A DNA stretch of 64,000 nucleotides from NCBI GenBank assembly GCA_001920415.1, contig MNJR01000141.1:1-64000 (forward strand). The letters are read 5' to 3'. The notes beneath the pieces were generated by a model. The model did no database searches and had not been told where the DNA came from. It was given only the letters and a program-made list of their open reading frames with translations. Below, one piece after another: positions 8,959-16,219 of the stretch (its first letter is position 1; each line of letters begins with the position of its first letter). Origin of the DNA: Acidobacteria bacterium 13_1_20CM_3_53_8 (lineage in GTDB: Bacteria > Acidobacteriota > Blastocatellia > Pyrinomonadales > Pyrinomonadaceae). The position numbers and the translations under genes were made by a program.

Positions 8959-10338
8959 ATGACCATCGCGCTTTTCGCTTACGATCAGTCCCTTTCAAAA
9001 GAGGTCGCAGCTTTTCTGCTCGACGAAGGGGTCGAGGCGCGCTCTTTCGCCCTGAATACAGCGGCACAAGTTCGCGAGATTGATGATGCCTGTCACAAGG
9101 GGGTTTTGATCTTCCGTGAACACGGAGCGGGCGAAACGACGGGAATCGTCAAAAAATTGCTCGGCGACAAAAGAGACTTGATTCTCTGCGCTAAGCTGCC
9201 GGATGCCGAGAATCGTCAGCTACTGATAGAAGAGGGGGCCTCGGAAATTATCACCCCGCGCTCGTGGGAAGCCGAACATGTGGCTGAACGAATTCTGGCC
9301 CAGTTGATTTTGGACGGCGAGGTGCAACCCGATTCGTGTGGAAAGATGCTCGGGGCGACTGCCGTCATGCGCCGGGTCTACGAACTGATTGCGATGTATG
9401 CCCGCGTCTCCGACCCGGTGCTCATCCTCGGTGAGACGGGGACGGGCAAAGATTTAGTCGCCGAGGAAATTCACAGGTTAAGCGTGGGAAAGCGCGGACG
9501 ACAGGATAAGCTCATGGCTCTTAATTGCAGCACGCTGAGGCCTGATCTTTCGGGGAGTGAACTATTCGGGCACACGAAAGGCTCCTTCACGGGAGCCATA
9601 GCTGTCCGCCAAGGTATAATCGCGGCCGCGGGTCACGGAACTCTTTTTCTTGACGAGTTCGGAGAGTTGGATTTACAGGTGCAAGCGGACTTGCTGAAGG
9701 TGTTAGACCACAACGAGGTCAAGCCCGTCGGCTCAAATGATCCTGTCAAAGTCCACGCGAGAATCGTGCTGGCAACCAACCGCAAGCTCAAAAAGGAGTA
9801 CGAGGAGGGAAGATTCCGCCAAGACCTCTTCCGGCGGATTAGAGGCTTCAGCATAGAGTTGCCGCCCCTGCGCGAGCGCCGCGCCGACATTCCATTGCTG
9901 GCGCGATATTTCCTCTCCGAGTGGAATGAGGAGAGTGACACAAGCTTACAGATACCGGGCGGGGCCTTTGATTGCTTATTCAAAGACGACTGGGCGGAAG
10001 GTAATCTAGGCGACCTTCGCTCCGCCGTGCGGAAAGCCGCCACCTACGCCGATAGCATCGGCTCCGAGTACGTTTACCCTTTGACGGAAACGAATGAGCT
10101 TGGGCACAAGCTGACCCAGCCGACATCCCCTAGCGTGCCGACCGGTAAGGGATTCACTATCACCTGCGATCCGAGCACTGAGAAGTGGGAAGAGTTCATC
10201 AAGCGTGTTCGGCCGCTCTACTTCAAATCACTTCTTGAGGTGACAGGAGGAGACAAGAAGAAAGCTCGTATTCTCTCCGGGCGCCACCACACACAGTTTT
10301 ACGAGTACATGAAAGAGCTTGATTCGAGCGATGAATAA
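8959..10338 (+). CDS. Sigma-54-dependent activator with degenerate receiver
   Basis: 459 residues, starting one base after the CHAT stop, so translation is probably coupled. Residues 1-120 have receiver-like alternation, but the phospho-acceptor position reads GVLIFREHGAG with no Asp and the conserved Lys site reads IITPRS, so phosphorylation is unlikely. The AAA+ domain is complete: Walker A GETGTGKD (about 158), sigma-54 contact loop GSFTGA (about 208; Ser replaces the usual Ala), Walker B TLFLDEFGELD, and arginine-finger region FRQDLFRRIRG. The C-terminus (KKKARILSGRHHTQFYEYMK) fits a Fis-type helix-turn-helix. Last gene of the operon; it is likely the transcriptional output. Activation by contact or cleavage rather than phosphate is an inference. 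Confidence 0.88.
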   Translation: MTIALFAYDQSLSKEVAAFLLDEGVEARSFALNTAAQVREIDDACHKGVLIFREHGAGETTGIVKKLLGDKRDLILCAKLPDAENRQLLIEEGASEIITPRSWEAEHVAERILAQLILDGEVQPDSCGKMLGATAVMRRVYELIAMYARVSDPVLILGETGTGKDLVAEEIHRLSVGKRGRQDKLMALNCSTLRPDLSGSELFGHTKGSFTGAIAVRQGIIAAAGHGTLFLDEFGELDLQVQADLLKVLDHNEVKPVGSNDPVKVHARIVLATNRKLKKEYEEGRFRQDLFRRIRGFSIELPPLRERRADIPLLARYFLSEWNEESDTSLQIPGGAFDCLFKDDWAEGNLGDLRSAVRKAATYADSIGSEYVYPLTETNELGHKLTQPTSPSVPTGKGFTITCDPSTEKWEEFIKRVRPLYFKSLLEVTGGDKKKARILSGRHHTQFYEYMKELDSSDE

Positions 10339-10341
10339 AGC

Positions 10342-10605
10342 CACATCGCCATTACGAGCGGGATAGATTCCGGTGTAGATGATTTCATGCGGCGAAGCAG
10401 ACGCCGCGTGGACAGTGATGGGAAGACCATAAAGATCTGCCATTCCCATGAGCTTCGTGCCTTTACCCCATTTCGTGGCACCCACAGTGTAAACCCCTTT
10501 TTAGTCATGACGAACGTCCCGTCGCTGAAGCATTCTGAAAGATTAATATCCCCGCGTTCTTCTGAGCCATGGGTTCTATTAAAAAGACTTTTCAGCCCTG
10601 CAAAA
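10342..10605 (-). pseudogene. IS5-type transposase remnant
   Basis: Reading the minus strand gives GDINLSECFSDGTFVMTKKG in one frame and then, after a +1-type slip, VGATKWGKGTKLMGMADLYG followed by LPITVHAASASPHEIIYTG in another. This order (catalytic Asp segment, KxGKGTKxM, SASPHE) is typical of the DDE domain of IS5-family transposases. Stops upstream and loss of homology downstream show it is a fragment. It sits directly after the CHAT operon and marks the right edge of the island. The terminal repeats of the IS are not visible. Confidence 0.75.
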
Positions 10606-10861
10606 TAGTGTTATTCTAATTTCGGGAAATGATTCCTTTCAGTACCTCTCATTTAAGGTTTACCGTCAATGAAGCGAGCACTTCTCAGCATACTTTTGCA
10701 AATCCGACTCCAGTAGCTATTAAAAATCAGAGGCGAACGAATCAAATACCCGGAATGTTCAAAAACGCGAAAGATGCAAATACCCTCGGGTGAACGATTC
10801 GGATGCCACTGAGGCACTGACGCCTGACGAACAATCATAACCATACGGCAGTTTGAAGATG

Positions 10862-10891
10862 ATGCCCGGCGTTCTAGTGCCGGGCATTTTT
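10862..10891 (+). terminator. Rho-independent terminator without an obvious gene
   Basis: A 9-bp perfect stem (ATGCCCGGC / GCCGGGCAT) with an 8-nt loop is followed by TTTTCTTCC on the + strand. The nearest + gene ends 500 nt upstream, and the gap 10606-11131 has no convincing ORF. It may end a small RNA from 10620-10860 or be left from lost genes. Confidence 0.75.
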
Positions 10892-11131
10892 CTTCCTGTT
10901 AAATTCTTCTGATCCAATGCGTAGATGACCTCATCTCGAAGCCAATGCCACATTCCGCAATGCTGAATCTGTTGAGACACACGTGCAAGCCTTCAAATTT
11001 GTTCTAACACTTAAATTAATTCGCTGTGAAACGTCTGCATCGTGCGACAAGTTCCCGATGAAAGACAAGCTGATTACGCTCCGGTTGAATGAGTTGTTAT
11101 GCGCGGCATTGTATGCACCTCATCTCCCGCC

Positions 11132-11482
11132 TCAACTGAAGAATCTGTCTTTAATCTTCAACAAAATAGCAAAGAGTAGATAAAGACTGCCGATGGTTAG
11201 AGGAAATATACCCCAAATGAACACCTCCATATCCGTCGAGTGATAGCGCCCGCCGCCCTTCGCCCATATTAATTTCCCTGGAGGGTAATACCTGAAGAAG
11301 CCCATCGCCCCAACGAAGATGATAGTTAGACTGACCATCAGATGTGCGCCTGTGTCGAATGAACTGCGTTTCGAGCGCGCTTCGATCTTGGCACCGCATC
11401 CTTCGCAGACAGAAGCGTCGGGGGGATTGTACATACCGCAAGCTGTGCAGACTGTCTGGTTCGACGGAAGAATAGAGTTCAT
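11132..11482 (-). CDS. Zinc-ribbon membrane protein
   Basis: 116 residues. GAGGTG lies about 8 nt before the ATG. The N-terminus has a zinc ribbon with two CxxC pairs (VCTACGMYNPPDASVCEGCG, residues 11-30), followed by two hydrophobic segments (about 48-65 and 88-108) separated by a basic loop, and a basic C-terminus. This is a common small architecture of unknown role; the ribbon would be cytoplasmic. It is monocistronic and divergent from the PilS-like kinase. Confidence 0.75.
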   Translation of the reverse strand: MNSILPSNQTVCTACGMYNPPDASVCEGCGAKIEARSKRSSFDTGAHLMVSLTIIFVGAMGFFRYYPPGKLIWAKGGGRYHSTDMEVFIWGIFPLTIGSLYLLFAILLKIKDRFFS

Positions 11483-11812
11483 AAGAGCACCTCACTGGTG
11501 TTAGAAGCGCATAACTATATATTAGGCGAACTAAAAGGCTTGTTATATCACGTCAATTTAGATGCATAGCACTGATGTGGCAGCTTAGTCTAAAACGCTT
11601 TCTAAAGACTACCCGGTGAGAACGCCGGGACTCTATCCTCTGGCTTGATTAGTGTCAAGATGTTTTCGCTCCTCTAAACATATCGGACAATCATCTCGTT
11701 TATATACTTAATGCCGCCACTGAAAGAACAAATTAACCCTTAATCTCATTTCAGTTTTCTGCTGAAAGAAATACTGCGCGCAACGCCAATCTCGTGGTAC
11801 GCTTTTAGAGTA
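11483..11812. other. Divergent intergenic region before the pilS-like gene
   Basis: 330 nt between the zinc-ribbon gene and the kinase. It is AT-richer than its surroundings and must hold both promoters. A small CCCGG/CCGGG stem lies at 11612-11629. I see no small ORF, repeat or canonical -24/-12 element here. Confidence 0.4.
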
Positions 11813-13459
11813 ATGAAGCGAGATGGTGCGGCAGGTCAAAGCGGCGCGCTGGACGTTAAGCTGTGGTGGCTTATCGTTGGTAGAGCCGCAGTCTCTGTTT
11901 TGCTGCTCGTTGCGAGCGCGCTATGGACTGGCGAGTGGAGCAAGACTGCCGGGCGCGGCGCGCTCTATATCTTCGCAACGGTTGTTGCGCTCACGATTCT
12001 GTACGCTCTGGCGCTGCGCTTTCTCTCGCGCCTGCTCCTACAGGCTGGCATACAACTCTTCGCAGATATAATGTTGGTGACGTGGCTGGTCTGGATCACG
12101 TCTGATGTTTACTCTCCGAACAAAGCGCTCTACATAATAATCATTTCGGTTGCAAGCATATTGCTTGGCCCGCGCGGAGCACTCCTGACAGCGCTCGGCT
12201 GCGTCATAGCCTTTACGGCACTCACGCTCTCTGCGACCTTCGGCCTTGTGCCACATTATGGAATCGCGCCGTTTGAAATTTCCACTGTGAAATCAATTCA
12301 GGCGATAGGCTTTGATGACGTTGCTTTCCTGGTCGTTGGCCTTCTAGCAGCCCGTCTGGCCGAGCGACAGTCGCGCTCTGACGTGCAGTTGATTGCCGCA
12401 ACTCAATCGCTCGCTAATCTGCGTGCGCTGCACGAGCGCATCGTAGAATCAATTCGCTCCGGCGTTGTAACAACAGACTTGCAGGGTCGCATCTACACCT
12501 TCAACGCGGCTGCCGAAGAGATTACAGGCTACCGCGCCGAAGATGTTCGTGGACAAGAGGCTTCTATCTTCTTCGGCGAATTGAAGGAGCATACGGAAGA
12601 ATCTTTGCGCGCAGCAGAAGCCGGTGAAGCAAGCCCGCGATTCGAGGCAGACTGTTTGACTTCCGACGGGCTGCGCCTTCGCTTAGGGTTCACAATCTTT
12701 CCGCTCTCGCTTGAATCGGGCGAGACCACAGGATTCGTAATTACATTCCAGGACTTGACTCAAGTGCGCTCGCTCGAAGAGACTTCGCGCCGACAGGATC
12801 GTCTGGCCGCCGTGGGTCGCGTTGCCGCTAGCATCGCGCATGAGATTAGAAACCCGCTCGCTGCTATGCGCGGCTCTATTCAAGTTCTGCGTTCAGAAGT
12901 TGACGGCAAATCGTCTCAGGCCGAATTGATGGACATAATCTTGCGCGAGTCAGACCGCTTGAATCGCATCATCACGGACTATCTGTCTTACGCTCGCCCG
13001 CGCTCGCGCATGCTCTCAAGCGTTGACCTGCGCGAACTTCTTACTGAAACATTCACACTTTTGCGACACAGCCCTGAGATTCGTGACGGACACACGCTGG
13101 AAGAGAATCTTCCAGAAGAGCCTGTGATGACGGACGCAGACGCAGAGCAGTTGAAGCAGGTCTTCTGGAATCTGGCACGAAACGCTCTTCAGGCTATGCC
13201 GGAAGGAGGCGCGCTTCGAGTTGAGCTGGAGCGCGCGCCGTCTGGCCGTTCGCGCATAGTTTTTACGGACACAGGACGCGGCATGTCGCCCGTGCAGGTC
13301 GAGCGCCTTTTTGAGCCATTCTCTTCGACCACGGGCGGCACAGGATTGGGTCTGTCAATTGTCTATCAAATCGTACGCGAACATGGTGGTACAATAAACG
13401 TTCGCAGCCGTGAGGGTCAGGGCACAACCATTACGATTGAATTGCCGGGAGAGCGTTGA
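11813..13459 (+). CDS. pilS: PilS-like sensor histidine kinase
   Basis: 548 residues. Residues 17-190 hold about six membrane helices with short loops, as in PilS. A PAS domain follows (about 205-320, IVESIRSGVVTTDLQGRIYT), then HisKA with the H-box SIAHEIRNPLAAMRG (His about 343) and an HATPase with NLARNALQAM, DTGRGM and GTGLGLSIV. All catalytic boxes are intact. It is followed by a Uma2 gene and then a PilR-like regulator, and pilin genes lie 5 kb downstream. This supports control of pilin transcription. The symbol rests on architecture and context. Confidence 0.85.
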   Translation: MKRDGAAGQSGALDVKLWWLIVGRAAVSVLLLVASALWTGEWSKTAGRGALYIFATVVALTILYALALRFLSRLLLQAGIQLFADIMLVTWLVWITSDVYSPNKALYIIIISVASILLGPRGALLTALGCVIAFTALTLSATFGLVPHYGIAPFEISTVKSIQAIGFDDVAFLVVGLLAARLAERQSRSDVQLIAATQSLANLRALHERIVESIRSGVVTTDLQGRIYTFNAAAEEITGYRAEDVRGQEASIFFGELKEHTEESLRAAEAGEASPRFEADCLTSDGLRLRLGFTIFPLSLESGETTGFVITFQDLTQVRSLEETSRRQDRLAAVGRVAASIAHEIRNPLAAMRGSIQVLRSEVDGKSSQAELMDIILRESDRLNRIITDYLSYARPRSRMLSSVDLRELLTETFTLLRHSPEIRDGHTLEENLPEEPVMTDADAEQLKQVFWNLARNALQAMPEGGALRVELERAPSGRSRIVFTDTGRGMSPVQVERLFEPFSSTTGGTGLGLSIVYQIVREHGGTINVRSREGQGTTITIELPGER

Positions 13460-13532
13460 TTGTTAATAAGTAGAATTGCTGATTCTGATATTCACCCTAA
13501 GATTTAATCGGTTGTTCTGAAGGATTAGCGCC

Positions 13533-14105
13533 ATGTCAACACTTCCAAGCTACTATTTAAGTCCAGACGAATATTTAGCCATTGAGCGCAAGGCCGAATT
13601 TAAGAGCGAGTACGTTGACGGCGTAATGTACGCAATGGCTGGCGGCAGCGAGCGCCATAATCTGATCGCAGGCAACATGCCCACTGCGCTAAACAATCAA
13701 CTCCGAGAAGTCGCTTGCAGAGTGTATCCAAGTGATCTGAAAATTCGTATGCCGAATTCAAGAAGATTCTTCTACCCGGATGTTTCTGTTGTTTGCGGCG
13801 AGACTCAATTTGCCGATGAAGAGAGAGACGTTATTCTCAATCCCATCCTTATCGTCGAAGTATTGTCCGAGAGCACGGCGGCTTTCGACCGAGGCAAGAA
13901 GTTTCAATCGTACCAGCAGATCGAAGCCTTGCAAGAATACTTGTTGGTTTCTCAGGATGAATTTGTGGTAGAGCATTTTCTTAGACAGGAAGATCAGCAC
14001 TGGCTTTATACGAAAGTGAGCGGACCGGATTCATCCATGGTTCTGCCAACGTTAAGATGTGAATTAACTTTGAGCGATATTTATAATAAAGTGACATGGC
14101 AATGA
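13533..14105 (+). CDS. Uma2-family (DUF820) endonuclease-like protein
   Basis: 190 residues with the usual Uma2 order: LSPDEYLAIERKAEFKSEY, DGVMYAMAGGSERHNLIAGN, the catalytic-type strand FYPDVSVVCG with the PD residues, and LIVEVLSESTAAFDRGKKF with E-x-L-S. These correspond to the PD-(D/E)xK nuclease fold core, so it may cut DNA, but the cellular role of the family is unsettled. Uma2 genes are multi-copy and mobile in cyanobacteria and acidobacteria. It interrupts the pilS-pilR pair; a second family member is at 47.8 kb. Confidence 0.85.
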   Translation: MSTLPSYYLSPDEYLAIERKAEFKSEYVDGVMYAMAGGSERHNLIAGNMPTALNNQLREVACRVYPSDLKIRMPNSRRFFYPDVSVVCGETQFADEERDVILNPILIVEVLSESTAAFDRGKKFQSYQQIEALQEYLLVSQDEFVVEHFLRQEDQHWLYTKVSGPDSSMVLPTLRCELTLSDIYNKVTWQ

Positions 14106-14151
14106 TTGAGTAATCGAAGAAAATATTAAATGACTTTTCCCTTTTACAATT

Positions 14152-15657
14152 ATGTCTAACCTTCTAATCGTTGACGACGAACCAAGCATGCGACAGCTTC
14201 TGACGCTCGTGTTCGGGCGCGAGGGTCATAGCGTGCGTGCTTCGGAAAACGGAAGACAGGCGCTTGCGGCTCTGCGCGTCGAGCCTGCTGATTTGATTGT
14301 GTCGGACGTGAAGATGCCTGACATGGACGGCATTTCGCTGCTTCGTGCTGCGCGTGATGTGCAGCCGGATGTGGCCGTCATAATGATGACCGCGTTCGCA
14401 ACTGTAGAGACTGCGCGCGAGGCTTTCAAGCTGGGCGCAGACGATTTTATACAGAAACCTTTCGATGTTGAAGAGTTGAAATTGATAGTTGCCAAAGCGC
14501 TCGAACGCCAGGCGCTCGTCAAAGAGAATCGCGCGTTTCGGCGTGCTCAGCGCGAACGTGGCTCACTCGGAAATATCATAGGTCGTTCTGACCGTATGCA
14601 GGCCGTCTATCAAATGATTGAGACTGTGGCGGAGGTTCAATCAACCGTGCTGGTCACGGGCGATTCGGGCACAGGGAAAGAGTTGGTCGCGCGTGCTATT
14701 CATGATCTTAGCCCGCGCGCCGAAAAACCTTTCATCTCTGTAAACTGCGGCGCGTTCACAGAGACGCTGTTGGAATCGGAACTCTTCGGCTACACGAAAG
14801 GGTCATTCACGGGCGCGACCGCTAATCGCAAAGGACTGTTCGAGGCTGCTAACAAAGGCACTATCTTTCTGGACGAGATTGGCGAGATGTCGCCAGCTAT
14901 GCAGGTGAAGTTGCTGCGCGTGCTTCAGGAGCGAAAGGTTAGACCCGTTGGCGCGCACGATGAAGCCGAAGTTGACACACGCGTTATCGCTGCAACGAAC
15001 CGCGACCTCGCCGCTATGGTCAAGGACGGAACTTTCCGCGAAGACCTCTTCTACCGCATCTCTGTCATTCCGATTGAATTGCCGCCCTTGCGCGACCGGC
15101 GCGAAGACATAGCAGACCTCGTGCAGCATTTCATACGAAAGTACGGCGAGCAGACCGGGCGTGTTCTGGGCATCAGCGAAAAAGCTTTGCAGCTTTTGGA
15201 AAACTATTCGTGGCAGGGCAACGTGCGCGAACTTGAGAACACAATCGAGCGCGCTGTTGCGCTCGAACGCACGGACGAGATTCAACCCGAAAGATTGCCG
15301 GAGCACATAACCAACTACGACCCCGGGCGAGTCGCAGAAGCTTTCGACCTGCCAGATGGCGGCATTAACCTGACGGCTTTCCTTGACCAGTTGGAGAAGA
15401 CTTACGTCATGGAAGCTTTGCGGCGCTCGGGCGGCAACCAGACGCAGGCCGCAGAGCTACTCGAACTCTCCGTGCGCTCCTTGCGCCACCTTCTGGACAA
15501 GCACGGCATACGCAGCCTCTCGGCGCACATGCGCGACGAGAAACGCACCACCGATTCCCCGCCCCGCCGCCGTGCAACCGATCCCTTCCCACGACGCCGC
15601 GCCGAAGATGAGTCAGGTATGGCCGCAAGCGCTGGCGATGATTCCTCTACGGGCTGA
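14152..15657 (+). CDS. pilR: PilR-like sigma-54 response regulator
   Basis: 501 residues. Receiver (1-120) with D51 in LIVSDVKMPDMDG and the Lys in FIQKPF; AAA+ with Walker A GDSGTGKE, contact loop GSFTGA, Walker B TIFLDEIGEMS and FREDLFYRIS; C-terminal Fis-type helix-turn-helix (GGNQTQAAELLELSVRSLRH). After the HTH there is an unusual 40-residue tail with two related Pro-Arg-Arg-Arg-Ala motifs (PPRRRATDP, FPRRRAEDE). The likely partner is the PilS-like kinase 700 nt upstream; likely targets include the sigma-54-like site before the first pilin gene. Confidence 0.87.
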   Translation: MSNLLIVDDEPSMRQLLTLVFGREGHSVRASENGRQALAALRVEPADLIVSDVKMPDMDGISLLRAARDVQPDVAVIMMTAFATVETAREAFKLGADDFIQKPFDVEELKLIVAKALERQALVKENRAFRRAQRERGSLGNIIGRSDRMQAVYQMIETVAEVQSTVLVTGDSGTGKELVARAIHDLSPRAEKPFISVNCGAFTETLLESELFGYTKGSFTGATANRKGLFEAANKGTIFLDEIGEMSPAMQVKLLRVLQERKVRPVGAHDEAEVDTRVIAATNRDLAAMVKDGTFREDLFYRISVIPIELPPLRDRREDIADLVQHFIRKYGEQTGRVLGISEKALQLLENYSWQGNVRELENTIERAVALERTDEIQPERLPEHITNYDPGRVAEAFDLPDGGINLTAFLDQLEKTYVMEALRRSGGNQTQAAELLELSVRSLRHLLDKHGIRSLSAHMRDEKRTTDSPPRRRATDPFPRRRAEDESGMAASAGDDSSTG

Positions 15658-15863
15658 AAATTTAAGTAGCCAATGCTTCCGCTCATTCCGCCGCCCGTGA
15701 CATTAAACTACTCCAACGATTACTAGCCTCATGGCATACCTATTGCTGCCTTTCGTGGCTCGGGGTTTCTGTGTCTCTGTCGCGCGCGCGCGTACAGGCC
15801 GGATTCCTCAAGCTGAAAAAGTTTGCAATAGCGAACAGTCAATACCGCCTGCGGTAGCTTCGC

Positions 15864-15995
15864 AAAGGTAAAAGTAAAAGTAAAAAGGTAAAAGGCAAAA
15901 GGTAAAAGTAAGGCAGAAACTATCTATTAATTAAAGATGTAAAATGCTTTTCGCCTTATCCCTTTTGCCTTTTTACTTTTGACTTTTGACTTCTT
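15864..15995. repeat. Heptamer hairpin, AAAAGGY family, copy 1
   Basis: The left arm is tandem words of about 7 nt (AAAGGTA, AAAAGGT, AAAAGGC); the right arm is the inverse (CTTTTGC, TTTTGAC). About 50 nt lie between them. It fills most of the 370-nt gap 15658-16027, which also holds a fragment of the MITE inner palindrome (TACCGCCTGCGGTAGC at 15842-15857). No gene is seen in the gap. Confidence 0.75.
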
Positions 15996-16027
15996 CACGC
16001 AGGCGACTCTTCTATTAGCCCAGTAAG

Positions 16028-16219
16028 ATGAGATTCCAACGAGTAACATTCCTCTGCTCAAGACTATTGTTTGCCCTGCTGCTCTCGCTGACATCAGTCT
16101 ACTGCCTGCTCATCTACATCCCATTCACGCGCCAATCGCTGATTGCACCTTGCGTGAAGACTTGCGACGCGCGAACACGCGAAGCCTTGCGCGCAGCTTT
16201 ATCGTCGTCAACCTGCTAG
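16028..16219 (+). pseudogene. Displaced N-terminus of the following sulfatase-fold protein
   Basis: 63 residues beginning MRFQRVTFLCSRLLFALLLS, a clear first membrane helix, then IYIPFTRQSLIAP and an unconvincing Ala/Arg tail to a stop. The next gene continues in the -1 frame, overlaps it by 70 nt, and lacks an ATG start. The simplest reading is that both belong to one ancestral gene whose N-terminal region carries a frameshift, perhaps with a deletion between the two parts. Confidence 0.6.

Noticed and set aside
11600-11660. Possible cyclic-dinucleotide riboswitch
   Set aside because: Only a 5-bp CCCGG stem is present; the conserved core sequences of known classes are not seen.
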